From Paracoccaceae bacterium (GTDB taxonomy: Bacteria > Pseudomonadota > Alphaproteobacteria > Rhodobacterales > Rhodobacteraceae), in assembly GCA_030697175.1 (NCBI GenBank), contig JAUYQR010000011.1:620001-684000 (forward strand): a stretch of DNA of 64,000 nt, read 5' to 3'. This document shows, one piece after another, positions 45,116-55,363 of this stretch (position 1 is the first letter of the stretch; every line of letters begins with the position of its first letter). The position numbers and the translations under genes are program-made. The notes beneath the pieces are model-generated. The model was not told the DNA's origin, searched no databases, and saw only the letters and a list, made by a program, of their open reading frames with translations.

Positions 45116-46779
45116 AACCGGGCGTCGGGCAATCCGCAGAACGGATCAACCGGGCTGGTGCCAAGAAACGGCGCGCGGCCCATCAGGCAGTCCAGCGTGG
45201 CGCGCTGCATCGTGTCCATCGTGGCGTAGGCGTTCACCACGCAGGGCATCCGGGGCGCATCGTAAAGGTAATAGGGGTAGCCGAACGAGATCAGGGCGGT
45301 CGGCACCTGATGCCAATGCCGCCGCATCGCGCCGTGCAGGCCACCCATCAGGCGGTTCCAGTCCAGAAAGATACGGCCCCGCGTCAGCAACGTTTCCTCG
45401 CCCATCAGGAACAGCGCCAGATCAAAGTCGCGCGGATCACAGGGTGCGTCCGGGCTGTAGATCGTGACCTCAAACCCTTCGCCCCGCAGCATGTCGGTCA
45501 GCGCAAAGGCCTGTGCGTCGCCGTGCAGCGGCGTGACGATCCCGGTGGAATGGACCAGCACCCGGCGATACCGGTCTGGTGACAGCGGCAGGATACCCGC
45601 CACATCCTTCACCAGCGTCGGCGCGCGCGCGGTCACCGCCGCCGCCTCGGCCCTGGTCGCCGCATTGAACAGCTTGCTGCGGTCGGCGGGTACAAACCCC
45701 GTTTCGGGCAGTCTTAGAGCCGCTTTCAGCCCCAGCACCCGGATCATCGCCGCGTCCAGCCTGTCGCGCGTGATACGCCCATCGGCCAGCGCCGCCTCGA
45801 TCCGGGCGATGTCGGCTTCGGGTTCGTCGGAAAAGAGGATGATGTCGCACCCGCTCGCCACCAGCTCTGGCAATGCCACGTCGCGGTGCGCCCAGGCTCC
45901 GAGGCCCGCCATCGGGGTCGCATCCGAAACGATGACGCCATTGAAGCCAAGCTCCCCCCGCAGAAGAGTCTGGTTCAGGAGGGCAGAGGTGGAGGCGGGA
46001 CGATAGGCCTGCAACCCGGCATCGGGCAAATGTGTCTCTATATAGGCTGGAAACGCGATATGTGCCGACATCACGGCCAAGACGCCTGCGTCGATCAGAC
46101 TGCGGTAAAGCGCACCGTGGCTGGCCTGCCAGTCGGCCACCGACAGCGGCATGATCGTGGTCAGCAAGTGCTGGTCACGGTCGTCATTGCCTTCGCCGGG
46201 CCAGTGCTTTGCCGTCGCCGCAACCCCGTTTGCCTGCAATCCCTCGACATGCGCCAACGCGTGCCGCCTGATCCGCGCTGGGTCCGACCCAAGGCCCCGC
46301 GTCGCCACGATGGGCGACCGGAAGGCGGCGTTGACGTCGATCACCGGGGTGAAGGACCAGTTGATCCCGACCGCGCGCGCCTCCACCGCCATGATCTCGG
46401 CAATCCGGCGCGAGGCGGCCACATCGTCCACCGCTGCCAGCGCCAGCGGGTTCGGCACCTCGGTGCCAAAGGGCAGGCTCATCCGGCTGCCTTCAAGGTC
46501 TGCGCTGACAAGGTAGGGTATCGCCGCCGCAGCGCGCAGGGCATCCATCGTGTCCAGTTCGGCGCTGGCGTCGGGGCCGAAGAACTTGGTGAATCCGGCA
46601 GGGGCGAGGCCGGTCAGCCGCGCCACCTCCTGCGCCCCGGTGCCGAACACCGCATGGATGAACAGGTGGCGCACCTTGGCCGCCTCGGTCATCCGCGCAA
46701 GGGTTGACCGCACCCACCCCCGCCCCGCCACATCAAGGGTGAACGGCGGGGCGGAAAGGATGCGGTCGATCTGGTCCAT
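45112..46779 (-). CDS. Glycoside hydrolase family 3 protein (NagZ-like domain)
   Basis: The 555-aa product has a GH3 TIM barrel with AKHWPGEGNDDRDQHLLTT. The DQH matches the Asp-His acid/base dyad of NagZ-type beta-N-acetylhexosaminidases, and the nucleophile Asp is in NGVIVSDATPMAGLGAW. A second alpha/beta domain follows from about residue 370. No signal peptide is seen. It lies 3 bp after xylA, as the last gene of the xyl operon, so a xyloside or imported disaccharide may be the substrate despite the NagZ-like active site. Confidence 0.83.
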   Translation of the reverse strand: MDQIDRILSAPPFTLDVAGRGWVRSTLARMTEAAKVRHLFIHAVFGTGAQEVARLTGLAPAGFTKFFGPDASAELDTMDALRAAAAIPYLVSADLEGSRMSLPFGTEVPNPLALAAVDDVAASRRIAEIMAVEARAVGINWSFTPVIDVNAAFRSPIVATRGLGSDPARIRRHALAHVEGLQANGVAATAKHWPGEGNDDRDQHLLTTIMPLSVADWQASHGALYRSLIDAGVLAVMSAHIAFPAYIETHLPDAGLQAYRPASTSALLNQTLLRGELGFNGVIVSDATPMAGLGAWAHRDVALPELVASGCDIILFSDEPEADIARIEAALADGRITRDRLDAAMIRVLGLKAALRLPETGFVPADRSKLFNAATRAEAAAVTARAPTLVKDVAGILPLSPDRYRRVLVHSTGIVTPLHGDAQAFALTDMLRGEGFEVTIYSPDAPCDPRDFDLALFLMGEETLLTRGRIFLDWNRLMGGLHGAMRRHWHQVPTALISFGYPYYLYDAPRMPCVVNAYATMDTMQRATLDCLMGRAPFLGTSPVDPFCGLPDARF

Positions 46780-46782
46780 CGG

Positions 46783-48084
46783 TCAGATGTAACGGTTCCA
46801 GAGGTTCTCCAGCCGCTCTTGCCGGCCCGATTTCGGCTGCGGTTCCAGCCCCTCGGCGGTGACGCGGGCGGCTGCCTCCTCCAGGCTGCCTTTCAGCATC
46901 GCCTGCGCCTTCGGGTCGGTCCAGCCGGCGTAGCGGGCCTTCACGGCGGCCTCCATCTCGCCCGATTCCATCAGCGCGGCGGCCGATTTCAGCGCACGGG
47001 CGCAGGTGTCCATGCCGCCGACATGCGCAAGGATCAGATCCTCCGGGTCAAGGCTTTGGCGCCGGACCTTGGCGTCGAAGTTCACGCCACCGGTGGTAAA
47101 GCCGCCCGCCTTCAGGATTTCATAGAACGCCACGGCCTTTTCGGCATGGTTGTTCGGAAACTGGTCGGTATCCCAGCCGGACTGGTAGTCGTTACGGTTC
47201 ATGTCGATGGAGCCGAAGATGCCAAGCGCGGCGGCCAGCCCGATTTCGTGTTCGAAGCTGTGCCCTGCAAGGATCGCATGGCCCTGTTCGATGTTGACCT
47301 GAACCTCCTTCTCCAGCCCGAACTCCTTGAGGAAGCCGTAAACCGTGGCCACGTCGTAATCATACTGGTGCTTCGACGGCTCCTGCGGTTTCGGCTCGAT
47401 CAGAACAGCGCCCTTGAAGCCGATCTTGTGCTTGTACTCCACCACCTGTTGCAGGAAGCGGCCCGCGTGGGCGCGTTCGGCCTTGAGGTCGGTGTTCAAC
47501 AGCGTCTCATAGCCCTCGCGCCCGCCCCAGAGGACGTAGTTCTGCCCGCCCAGCTTGTGCGTCGCGTCCATGTTCGCCTTCACCGTCGCTGCGGCATAGG
47601 CGTAGACGTCCGGGTCGGGGTTGGTGGCCGCGCCCGACATGAAGCGGCGGTGGCTGAACAGGTTCGCCGTGCCCCACAGCAGCTTGGCCTTGTGGACCTG
47701 CTGCTTTTCGCCAAGGTAATCGACGATCTCATCCAGATTGCGCTTCGATTCCGCAAAGGTGGCGCCCTCGGGCCGCACATCGGCATCGTGGAAGCAGTAG
47801 AACGGCTGGCCGAGGATATCGAACATCTCGAAGGCGACATCCGCCTTCATCTTTGCCAGCGCCATCGTGTCACCGAACCACGGACGCTCGAAGGTCTGCC
47901 CACCGAACGGGTCGCCGCCCGGCCAGGCAAAGCTGTGCCAGTAGGCCACCGCAAAGCGCAGATGGTCTTCCATCCGCTTGCCGAGGATCACCTCGTCGGG
48001 GTTGTAGTGGCGAAAGGCGAATTCGTTGGTGCTGGCAGCGCCCTCGAATTTGATCGCGGGGATGGCTTTGAAGAAGTCGGTCAT
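46783..48084 (-). CDS. xylA: Xylose isomerase
   Basis: XylA (433 aa) converts D-xylose to D-xylulose with two divalent metals. Catalytic His is in [12 protein letters not shown] and metal ligands lie around [18 protein letters not shown] and [17 protein letters not shown], plus [26 protein letters not shown] precedes the ATG. It sits between xylB and the GH3 gene, all on minus. Confidence 0.97.
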   Translation of the reverse strand: MTDFFKAIPAIKFEGAASTNEFAFRHYNPDEVILGKRMEDHLRFAVAYWHSFAWPGGDPFGGQTFERPWFGDTMALAKMKADVAFEMFDILGQPFYCFHDADVRPEGATFAESKRNLDEIVDYLGEKQQVHKAKLLWGTANLFSHRRFMSGAATNPDPDVYAYAAATVKANMDATHKLGGQNYVLWGGREGYETLLNTDLKAERAHAGRFLQQVVEYKHKIGFKGAVLIEPKPQEPSKHQYDYDVATVYGFLKEFGLEKEVQVNIEQGHAILAGHSFEHEIGLAAALGIFGSIDMNRNDYQSGWDTDQFPNNHAEKAVAFYEILKAGGFTTGGVNFDAKVRRQSLDPEDLILAHVGGMDTCARALKSAAALMESGEMEAAVKARYAGWTDPKAQAMLKGSLEEAAARVTAEGLEPQPKSGRQERLENLWNRYI

Positions 48085-48095
48085 GGAAGTGGTCC

Positions 48096-49538
48096 TTAAG
48101 TTAGGCCGCGAATAGCCGTTTGGGCGGCGCGGAAACGGGCATGGCCCGCATCGAAGGCGTCGGAAAGGGTGGCATCGGGCTCGATGACACGGGCGATCTT
48201 TGGCAGGGTGGCAATCTCGGCCCCAGCGCCCGTGGCAGCCATCATGCCAAGCCGCGCGGCACCGTAAGCCCCGCCGAAATCGCCTGCTACCGGCACCTGC
48301 AACGGCACGCCAAGCGCCGTCGCAATCGCCGACAGCCAGTAGTCGGAGCGTGAGCCGCCGCCGACGGCGAGGAGGGTGTTCAGCCTGGTCCCCGTTGCGG
48401 CCAGCACGTCGCGGCAGTCACGGAAGGCAAACGCCACGCCCTCCAGCACGGCGCGGGTGGCGGCGTTGCGGTCGGTGACATGCTCCAGCCCGGTGAACGC
48501 GCCCCGCATGGTGGGCGAGTTGATCGGCGTCCGCTCGCCGCCCAGATAGGGCAGGAACACGGTCTTGCGCGGCGCTTGCAAGGGGCCAAGATCGGCAGTC
48601 AGCGTTGCCGCATCCTGCCCCACCAGCCGCGCATACCAGTTCAAGGCATCGGTCGCGGCCAGGATCACGCCCATCTGGTGCCAGGTATCCGGCACCGCAT
48701 GGCAGAACGTATGCACGGCGGATGCCGGGTCCGGCTGATAGCCGTCGTTGACCGCGAAAAGAACACCCGAGGTGCCAAGCGACACGAACGCCTCGCCCGC
48801 CCGCACCACGCCCACGCCCACGCCCGACGCGGCATTGTCGCCACCGCCGCCCGCCACGACCACGCCCTTCGGCAGACCCCAGCGCGCCGCAAGTGCATCG
48901 CGCATCTGGCCGGAAGGAGCCGAGCCTTCGACAAGGCTCGGCATGTTCGCCCGGCTGAACCCGGTGGCCGTCAAAAGGTCATCCGACCAGTCGCGCTTGC
49001 CGGTATCGAACCACGCGGTGCCCGAGGCATCCGACATATCCCCGACATGCGCACCCGTCAGCCACAGCCGCAGATAATCCTTTGGCAGCAGGATCCTGGC
49101 GATCCTTTCCCAGATCCGCGGCTCGTGCTTTTGCACCCAAGCCACCTTTGGTGCGGTAAAGCCCGGAAACACGATGTTGCCGATGATCCGGCGGAACATC
49201 GGGTCTTCGTCCATCTCGGCCGCTTCGGCATGGGCGCGGGTGTCGTTCCACAACATGCAGGGCCGCAGCACCTCGTCGCTGGCATCCAGCAGCGTGGCCC
49301 CATGCATCTGGCCCGAAAGCCCGATTGCGCGGACGTCACCAAGGCCCTTTGCCGACAACTGGTCCAGCACGGCTTCCGCCGCGGTGATCCAGTCCGACGG
49401 TGCCTGCTCGCTCCAGCCGTCTGCCGGGCGGCTGACGGTCAGGGGGGCGGTCGCTTCGGCCACCACCACCACCTGCGCGTCGTCGATCAGAACCCCCTTC
49501 AGACCGGAGGTGCCAAGATCAAGGCCGATATACATCAT
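48096..49538 (-). CDS. xylB: Xylulokinase
   Basis: The 480-aa FGGY kinase phosphorylates xylulose to xylulose-5-phosphate. The N-terminal ATPase motif is [29 protein letters not shown] is a xylulokinase signature, and the C-terminal ATP site includes [14 protein letters not shown]. The start ATGATG (49538 or 49535) overlaps the stop of the transport ATPase gene. The product feeds the pentose phosphate pathway. Confidence 0.95.
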   Translation of the reverse strand: MMYIGLDLGTSGLKGVLIDDAQVVVVAEATAPLTVSRPADGWSEQAPSDWITAAEAVLDQLSAKGLGDVRAIGLSGQMHGATLLDASDEVLRPCMLWNDTRAHAEAAEMDEDPMFRRIIGNIVFPGFTAPKVAWVQKHEPRIWERIARILLPKDYLRLWLTGAHVGDMSDASGTAWFDTGKRDWSDDLLTATGFSRANMPSLVEGSAPSGQMRDALAARWGLPKGVVVAGGGGDNAASGVGVGVVRAGEAFVSLGTSGVLFAVNDGYQPDPASAVHTFCHAVPDTWHQMGVILAATDALNWYARLVGQDAATLTADLGPLQAPRKTVFLPYLGGERTPINSPTMRGAFTGLEHVTDRNAATRAVLEGVAFAFRDCRDVLAATGTRLNTLLAVGGGSRSDYWLSAIATALGVPLQVPVAGDFGGAYGAARLGMMAATGAGAEIATLPKIARVIEPDATLSDAFDAGHARFRAAQTAIRGLT

Positions 49539-50299
49539 GCGGCCTTGGCGGGTTTCTTGCCCAGAATGATCATCGACAGGATATCCTCGTCGGTGACCTC
49601 ATCGACATTCACCGTGCCGACCAACTGGCCGTTCTTCATCACGCTGGCCCGGTCACAGAGCTTCATCACGTTGTGGATGTCATGCTCGATCAGGAAGATC
49701 CCCAGACCCTGCGCCTTCAGCTCCTGGATCAGCTCCGACACCATCTGCGTCTCGTGCGGGCCGAGGGCGGCGGTCGGTTCGTCCATGATCAGGATCTTGG
49801 CGTTGAAATACACCGCCCGCGCGATGGCGACCGACTGGCGTTGCCCGCCAGACAAGGCGCTGACCGGCACGTTGAACTTGCGGAAGTTCGGATTGAGCCG
49901 CGCCATGATCTTGCGGGTCTCGGCCTCCATCTTGGATTCGTCGACGAAGCCGAAGGCGTTGACCAACTCGCGCCCCAGAAACAGGTTCGAGGCAGCATCG
50001 AGGTTATCGGCCAGCGCAAGCGTCTGGTAGATCGTCTCGATGTTCAGCGCGCGGGCGTCGCGCGGGCTGTTGATATCGACCTTCTCGCCGTTGATCAGGA
50101 TCTCGCCCGCGTCGGCCTTGTAGGCACCCGAGAGGCACTTGATCAGCGTCGATTTGCCCGCGCCGTTGTGGCCCAGCAGGCCCACCACTTCGCCGGGATA
50201 AAGATCGACGGTCACGTGATCGACCGCCTTGATCCCCCCGAAGGAAATCGAGATGTCGCGCAGCTCGACAAGAGGGGTGCCGCTGTTCGGTTTTCTCAT
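49535..50299 (-). CDS. xylG: Xylose ABC transporter ATP-binding protein (single domain)
   Basis: The 254-aa protein has one ABC domain: Walker [16 protein letters not shown], signature [14 protein letters not shown], Walker [14 protein letters not shown]. coli XylG has two fused domains (about 513 aa), so this is the half-size form found in FrcA-type systems and likely dimerises. I chose ATG 50299, with GGGGGA 6 nt upstream; two earlier in-frame starts (50305, 50317) have poor spacing. It overlaps xylB. Confidence 0.9.
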   Translation of the reverse strand: MRKPNSGTPLVELRDISISFGGIKAVDHVTVDLYPGEVVGLLGHNGAGKSTLIKCLSGAYKADAGEILINGEKVDINSPRDARALNIETIYQTLALADNLDAASNLFLGRELVNAFGFVDESKMEAETRKIMARLNPNFRKFNVPVSALSGGQRQSVAIARAVYFNAKILIMDEPTAALGPHETQMVSELIQELKAQGLGIFLIEHDIHNVMKLCDRASVMKNGQLVGTVNVDEVTDEDILSMIILGKKPAKAA

Positions 50300-50313
50300 G
50301 GTCATTCCCCCCG

Positions 50314-51702
50314 TCACTTGATGCGTTTGCGGTAGACGATGTCGAGCCAGACGGCGAGCACGAGTGCTACGCCGATCACGATCCGCTGGTACGAACCGTC
50401 GCCAAAGCCGATCAGAACCATGCCGGTCTGCAGGCTGGTCAGGATCAGCGCCCCGATGATGGCGCCATAGATCGTGCCGACGCCGCCCGCGAGCGAGGTG
50501 CCGCCAACCACGGCGGCGGCAATGACATACAGCTCGTCAAGGTTGCCCATCGCGTTGGTGGCGCTGTTCTGCCGCGCCGCACCGATCACGGCGGCGATGC
50601 CCGCCAGACCGCCCATCAGGGTAAAGATCTTGACCGTCATTGCGCGGGTGTTGATGCCCGACAGGGCCGCCGCCTCGGGGTTGCCGCCGATGGCAAAGAC
50701 ATAGCGGCCGAACCGGGTGCGCGTCATCAGGATGGTCATGAAGATCGCCACCGCGATCAGGATCAGCACCGGGTAGGCAAAGCCGTGGCCAAAGCTGGCG
50801 CAGACATCGCTGTAGATCGTGTCATTCGACTTGGCGCATTCCGGCAGTTCCTGCCCGATCGCCTCGTAATACTTGGCGATGTTGCCGCGCGGCCAGATAT
50901 AGGAATTGACCACCGCCGTTGCGCCGATGATCACGGCGCAGACCAGCCCGATCACGAAGGTTTCCGCCCAGACCGGGCGCAGCGCAAAGCCGTGCGTGCG
51001 GCGCGACTTGCGCCCGCCGACAAAGGCCCAGACCACGAACAGACAGGCGATGACGGCAAAGATCCAGCTTCCGGTCCGCCCCAGCGCGCCGAACGACCCG
51101 CCGCCGATCAGCGCGAAGTTTTCGTCCAGAGGCGCGATGGTCTTGCCACCGGCCACAAGGAACGCCGCCCCGCGCCAGACCAGAAGGCCACCCAGCGTGA
51201 CGATGAACGACGGAATCCCCAGAAACGCGATCAGCACACCCTGAAACGCCCCGATCAGCGCGCCCATCGTGATGCCGAAGATCACCGTGATGATCCAGAT
51301 CGACGGATGCCCAAGCCCAAGGCTGGGCGTCAGCCACTCCACCTGCAACAGCCCCATGTACATGCCGACCATGCCCATGATCGACCCGACCGACAGGTCG
51401 ATGTTGCGGGTGATGATGACCAGCACCATCCCCGTCGCCATGATGCCGATATAGGCGGTCTGAACCGACAGGTTCCAAAGGTTGCGCGGCGTGATGAAGC
51501 CGTTCGCATCGGCCTGTGCGGCGCCCAGGAGCATGCTTGGACGGCCCAGGGCAAAGGTCGAATAGGCCTCGAACGCAACCCAGATCAGGATCAGCGCGCC
51601 GACCATGCCCAGAAGGCGAGGGTCGATTTCCGTCGCGCGCAGAAAGCGGCCTATCGGGCCTTCTTGCGCGGGTGCCTGCGGTCGGTGGGCTGTGTCGGTC
51701 AT
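50314..51702 (-). CDS. xylH: Xylose ABC transporter permease
   Basis: The 462-aa BPD_transp_2 permease has about ten membrane segments and the family motifs [20 protein letters not shown] and [20 protein letters not shown] (ATPase contact). A periplasmic loop near residues 290-315 carries two cysteines (PECAK, DVCASF). It follows xylF after a 141-bp gap containing a terminator-like hairpin, which would lower its expression relative to the binding protein. Confidence 0.92.
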   Translation of the reverse strand: MTDTAHRPQAPAQEGPIGRFLRATEIDPRLLGMVGALILIWVAFEAYSTFALGRPSMLLGAAQADANGFITPRNLWNLSVQTAYIGIMATGMVLVIITRNIDLSVGSIMGMVGMYMGLLQVEWLTPSLGLGHPSIWIITVIFGITMGALIGAFQGVLIAFLGIPSFIVTLGGLLVWRGAAFLVAGGKTIAPLDENFALIGGGSFGALGRTGSWIFAVIACLFVVWAFVGGRKSRRTHGFALRPVWAETFVIGLVCAVIIGATAVVNSYIWPRGNIAKYYEAIGQELPECAKSNDTIYSDVCASFGHGFAYPVLILIAVAIFMTILMTRTRFGRYVFAIGGNPEAAALSGINTRAMTVKIFTLMGGLAGIAAVIGAARQNSATNAMGNLDELYVIAAAVVGGTSLAGGVGTIYGAIIGALILTSLQTGMVLIGFGDGSYQRIVIGVALVLAVWLDIVYRKRIK

Positions 51703-51807
51703 ATCTCGTCCATGAGCTTGAGAGGCGGCGGTGCTGCAACAAGGCAGCGGCCCACCGATGAGGACGGAAGGGCCAAGGCAAAAGCCTGCGGCCCGTCAGG
51801 ATAAGGA

Positions 51808-51835
51808 AGGGGCGCCGATTGGATCGGCGCCCCCT
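51808..51835 (-). terminator. Hairpin between xylF and xylH
   Basis: An 11-bp perfect GC-rich stem (GGGGCGCCGAT / ATCGGCGCCCC) with a 3-nt loop, followed on the minus strand by TTCCTT, lies 9 bp beyond xylF. Partial termination or 3'-end protection would give the usual excess of binding-protein mRNA over transporter mRNA. Confidence 0.8.
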
Positions 51836-51843
51836 TGGTCAGG

Positions 51844-52869
51844 TCACTGGCAGGCAGCGACGCCTTCCATGGCACCTTCGCAAGCCGCCTCTTTCGAGAT
51901 GTGGCCCGCGTCGATCGCCAGGTTCAGCGTGTCCTTGGTGATCGGGGTCGGGTTCAGCAGGATTGCGTTCATTTCAACGCCCTTCTCGCCGCCCGAGAAC
52001 TTGGTCGCACCCGGGATGGCGTCAAGCGCCGTGCCGTCTGCCATTGCCGAGGCGATCTCGCCGGCGGCCTTGCCAAGGTCACGTGCGTTCTTCCAGACCG
52101 AAACCGTCTGCGTGCCACGGGCAACGCGGTTGATCGCGGCAAGGTCGCCGTCCTGGCCACCCAGCGGCACGTTCAGGCCCTGTGCGGCCAGCGCGGCAGC
52201 AGCACCACCGGCCATGCCGTCGTTCTGCGACAGAACGGCGTCAACGGCGTTGTTGTTGGCGGTCAGGATCTGTTCCATGTTCTTCTGCGCGTTCTCGGGC
52301 TTCCAGCCGTCCGAGTTCGCTTCGCCGACGATCTTGATGTCGCCCGAGGCAACAGCAGCGCCGATGACTTCTTCCATGCCCTGACGCAGGAAGCCGACGT
52401 TCGGGTCACCCGGGTCGCCCTTGATGATCGCGTAGTTGCCCTTGGGGGCCACGGCGAACACCGATTCCGCGATGATGCGGCCGACACCGACGTTGTCGAA
52501 CGTCAGATAGAAGGTGCGGGCGTCTTCGATCAGGCGGTCGTAACCGACGACCGGGATACCTTCGGCAGCGGCTTTCTCGATGGCCGGCCCGATGGCGTCC
52601 TTGTCCCAGGCGTTGATGATCAGCGCGTCAACGCCCTGGGCGATCAGCGCGTCGATGTCCGAAAGCTGCTTTTCAGCCGAAGACTGCGCGTCAGCCGAGA
52701 CATATTCGTTGCCAGCGGCCTCGATGGCGGCCTTCATCGCCGCTTCGTCGATCTTCCAGCGCTCTTCCTGGAACTGGGCCCAGGAAACGCCGATCTTCTT
52801 GCCTTCAGCCAAAGCAGCCGACGAGAAGCCAGTCACCGCCACGATGGCGGCGAGAATTGCGGTACGCAT
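51844..52869 (-). CDS. xylF: D-xylose ABC transporter substrate-binding protein
   Basis: XylF (341 aa) is the periplasmic binding protein. The signal peptide is MRTAILAAIVAVTGFSSAALA, then KKIGVSWAQFQEERWKIDEAA, which matches the xylose-binding subgroup, with INAWDKDAIGPAIEKA and SQNDGMAGGAAAALAAQG. ATG 52869 has GGAGGAT upstream. It is the first gene of the xyl operon and is divergent from the ROK regulator. Confidence 0.94.
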   Translation of the reverse strand: MRTAILAAIVAVTGFSSAALAEGKKIGVSWAQFQEERWKIDEAAMKAAIEAAGNEYVSADAQSSAEKQLSDIDALIAQGVDALIINAWDKDAIGPAIEKAAAEGIPVVGYDRLIEDARTFYLTFDNVGVGRIIAESVFAVAPKGNYAIIKGDPGDPNVGFLRQGMEEVIGAAVASGDIKIVGEANSDGWKPENAQKNMEQILTANNNAVDAVLSQNDGMAGGAAAALAAQGLNVPLGGQDGDLAAINRVARGTQTVSVWKNARDLGKAAGEIASAMADGTALDAIPGATKFSGGEKGVEMNAILLNPTPITKDTLNLAIDAGHISKEAACEGAMEGVAACQ

Positions 52870-52935
52870 AAGTATCCTCCCTATGGATATCGGCCAGCGC
52901 ATGGCCGGCCCGGCAGATTCGCCGGAACGGGCGGA

Positions 52936-52964
52936 AAAGTGCCGCGAATAATTTCAGTTGTCAA
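52936..52964 (-). promoter_or_regulatory. Candidate xylF promoter
   Basis: A perfect TTGACA at 52959-52964 (minus strand) is followed after 17 nt by CACTTT (52936-52941), a poor -10. It is about 70 bp before the xylF start and directly next to the large inverted repeat, so a regulator bound there could touch RNA polymerase. Confidence 0.4.
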
Positions 52965-52975
52965 AATAAAAATAC

Positions 52976-53008
52976 CGGTCAATCTTGATCTCGCCCGCAG
53001 ATTGACCG
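52976..53008. promoter_or_regulatory. Large inverted repeat between xylF and the ROK regulator
   Basis: CGGTCAATCT-N13-AGATTGACCG is a perfect 10-bp inverted repeat, centred between the two divergent transcription starts. It is the best candidate operator for the ROK regulator at 53084-54361, which would control both xyl transport/catabolism and itself. Confidence 0.65.
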
Positions 53009-53083
53009 TTTTCTTGCTGCCACGCAGCATTCTGCAGGCGCAAAATGAGAGATTTCTCGATTTTTCCTTCGGAGACCAAAGAA

Positions 53084-54361
53084 ATGGCGGCCCGCGCGGT
53101 CAGGACAGCAGGATCAGACGGCCGCAAGGGCGTTGGCCCGCTGATTCCCGCCTTGCAGGATACCCAGCGCCCGCTGCGCCAGCAGGTCTTTGAACAGGTG
53201 CGCGCGGCGGGACTGATTCCCCGGGTGCAGGTCGCCAAGGATCTGGGCATCAGCCCGGCCACCGTCACCACCCTGACTCTGGAACTGATCGCCGCCGGCC
53301 TGATCGAAGAGGTTGCCGCCCCGCGCGACGGCGAGGTTGGCCGTGGCCGCCCGGCGGTGGCGCTGGGCGTGCGCGCCGATGCGCATCATGTCGCCGGCAT
53401 GAAGTTGTCGGACCGCGAACATACCGCCGTGATCGTCGATTTCGCCGGCAACCTGATTGCCGACGACGTCATCCCGCGCAAACCGGGGCCGATGTCGGTG
53501 CCGGAAATCCTCGACGCGATCGAGGCGCTTCTTACCCGCGTCTGCGCCAAGGCCGGCATGGCGCGCAGCGACCTGTCGGCGGTCGGCATCGGTGTGCCGG
53601 GGTTCGTGGATGTGGCCGAAGGCATGGTGCTGTGGTCATCCGTCCTTGCCGACCGCGCGGTGCCGCTGGCCGCCGCTGCCGGGGCGCGGCTGGGCCTGCC
53701 CGTCACCATCGACAACGATGCCAACCTGGTGGCGCTGGCCGAACTTTGGTTCGGCGCCGGTCGCGCGCTGTCGGATTTCGCCGTGGTCACCATCGAACAC
53801 GGCGTCGGCATGGGCTTTGTGATGAACCACCGCATCTACCGCGGCGCGCAACGGCTGGGGATGGAGCTTGGTCACACCAAGGTGCAGCTTGACGGTGCGC
53901 TCTGCCGCTGTGGCCAGCGCGGCTGTCTGGAGGCCTATGTCGCCGACTATGCGCTGGCGCGCGAGGCGGCGACGGCGCTGAACTGGGGCCACAAGGAAGG
54001 CCAGTCCATCGCCGTCCTGCTGGAAAGCCTCTACGACCACGCCAAGGCCGGCAACGCCACCGCCCGGTCGATCTTCCGCCGCGCCGGGCGCTATCTGGCG
54101 GTCGGCCTGTCGAACGTGATCAACCTCTTCGACCCCGCGCTCATCATCCTGTCGGGCGAGCGGATGCGCTACGACTACCTTTACGCCGCCGAGACGCTGG
54201 CCGAGATGGACAATCTGGCGATCAACACCGGCCGCCCGCGCCCGCCGATCGAAATCCATGCCTGGGGCGACCTGCTGTGGGCGCATGGCGCGGCGGCATT
54301 GGCGCTTTCGGCGGTCAGCGAGGCGATTCTGGCGCCTGCCCGGGAAATCGCGGCGCAGTAA
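53084..54361 (+). CDS. ROK-family transcriptional regulator (XylR-type)
   Basis: The 425-aa protein has an N-terminal winged helix (VRAAGLIPRVQVAKDLGISP, VTTLTLELIAAGLIEE) and a ROK sugar-kinase-like domain with TIDNDANLVALAELWFGAG and EHGVGMGFVMNHRIYRG. The zinc motif CRCGQRGCLEAY has Cys274, 276 and 281. The fold binds sugar and shifts DNA affinity. I chose ATG 53084 with GGAG upstream. Divergent placement next to xylF makes xylose the likely effector. Confidence 0.88.
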   Translation: MAARAVRTAGSDGRKGVGPLIPALQDTQRPLRQQVFEQVRAAGLIPRVQVAKDLGISPATVTTLTLELIAAGLIEEVAAPRDGEVGRGRPAVALGVRADAHHVAGMKLSDREHTAVIVDFAGNLIADDVIPRKPGPMSVPEILDAIEALLTRVCAKAGMARSDLSAVGIGVPGFVDVAEGMVLWSSVLADRAVPLAAAAGARLGLPVTIDNDANLVALAELWFGAGRALSDFAVVTIEHGVGMGFVMNHRIYRGAQRLGMELGHTKVQLDGALCRCGQRGCLEAYVADYALAREAATALNWGHKEGQSIAVLLESLYDHAKAGNATARSIFRRAGRYLAVGLSNVINLFDPALIILSGERMRYDYLYAAETLAEMDNLAINTGRPRPPIEIHAWGDLLWAHGAAALALSAVSEAILAPAREIAAQ

Positions 54362-54372
54362 CGGGCGGCGGA

Positions 54373-54426
54373 CTGGAGGGTTTCACACCCTCCAGACCTC
54401 CCGTGGGATATTTCCGAACAGGTGAA
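54373..54426. repeat. Hairpin-TATTT intergenic repeat, copy 2
   Basis: The element has a 9-bp stem CTGGAGGGT-TTCAC-ACCCTCCAG, then CCCGTGGGATATTT and an A/G-rich tail (AACAGGTGAA). It occupies the gap between the ROK regulator gene and the convergent SDR-like gene. Same plan and TTCAC loop as the copy at 62086-62139. Confidence 0.75.
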
Positions 54427-54438
54427 TCTGACGGTCGG

Positions 54439-55278
54439 TCAGGAGTTTTCGGCGTCGAGCAGCGCGGCAAGGCCGGCCTGATAGCTGGGGTGCAAGAGCC
54501 GCACGCCAAGGTCGATGCGGATGCGGTCGTTCCGCACCTTTTTCGATTCGCTGTAGAAGCTGCGCGCCATCGGCGTCATCTCGGCGGTGTCGAAATCCAC
54601 CGCGGGCGGTTCCGGCAGGCCAAGCAGGCGCGCGGCGTAGCCCAGCACGTCTTCGGGCGGGGCGGGGTTGTCGTCGCAGACGTTGTAGGCCGTGCCCGGC
54701 GCGGGTTTGCGGATCGAGGTGTCCAGAACCAGCGCGATATCGTCGACATGGCAGCGGCTGAACACCTGCCCCGGCTTGATGATCCGCCGCGCCGACCCGT
54801 CGCGCACCTTTTCGAACGGGCCGCGACCGGGGCCGTAGATGCCGGCAAGCCGGAAGATGTGGATCGGCAGGCCTGTGGCACGCCACTGGGTTTCGGCCTG
54901 AACGCGCCAGCGCCCCCGGTCCGAGTTCGGGGTCAGCGGCGTCTCTTCGTCAACCCAACCACCCTGATGGTCGCCGTAAACCCCGGTGGTGGACAGGTAG
55001 CCCACCCACACCGGCCGCGCAGTCGCAAGCGCCGGGGCCGCCGCAAGGAACGGGTCGCCTGACGCATCCGGCGCGGCTGAGGCGAGAATGTGCGTGGCGC
55101 GCCCAAGGGCCGGGCCAAGATCGGCAGGCCAGAGCAGCGGTTCCACCCCCTCGCGGCGCATCGCCTCGGCCTTGGCGGCGCTGCGGGTGGTGCCGATCAC
55201 CGTCCAGCCTTGCGGCACAAGGCGGCGTGCAAGTGCCTGGGCCGAATAGCCGTGACCAAGGGAGAGAAGCGTTGACAT
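54439..55278 (-). CDS. NAD(P)-binding SDR-like oxidoreductase/epimerase
   Basis: The 279-aa product starts MSTLLSLGHGYSAQALARRL, with a variant GxGxxxxxLA dinucleotide motif. It continues with TRSAAKAEAMRREGV, YLSTTGVYGDHQGGWVDE (Ser/Tyr region) and RLAGIYGPGRGPFEKVR. It resembles extended SDRs of the YeeZ type. Substrate unknown. The 5' end overlaps the reading frame upstream of the divergent methyltransferase, whose true start lies further downstream. Confidence 0.8.
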   Translation of the reverse strand: MSTLLSLGHGYSAQALARRLVPQGWTVIGTTRSAAKAEAMRREGVEPLLWPADLGPALGRATHILASAAPDASGDPFLAAAPALATARPVWVGYLSTTGVYGDHQGGWVDEETPLTPNSDRGRWRVQAETQWRATGLPIHIFRLAGIYGPGRGPFEKVRDGSARRIIKPGQVFSRCHVDDIALVLDTSIRKPAPGTAYNVCDDNPAPPEDVLGYAARLLGLPEPPAVDFDTAEMTPMARSFYSESKKVRNDRIRIDLGVRLLHPSYQAGLAALLDAENS

Positions 55279-55363
55279 GCCTGCAACTATCAGGGGGCGG
55301 CGGGGCGGGCGCAAGGGACTTGCGGCATTGAAGAAGCAGGATCATGCTTTGCTCAAAGCGGGG

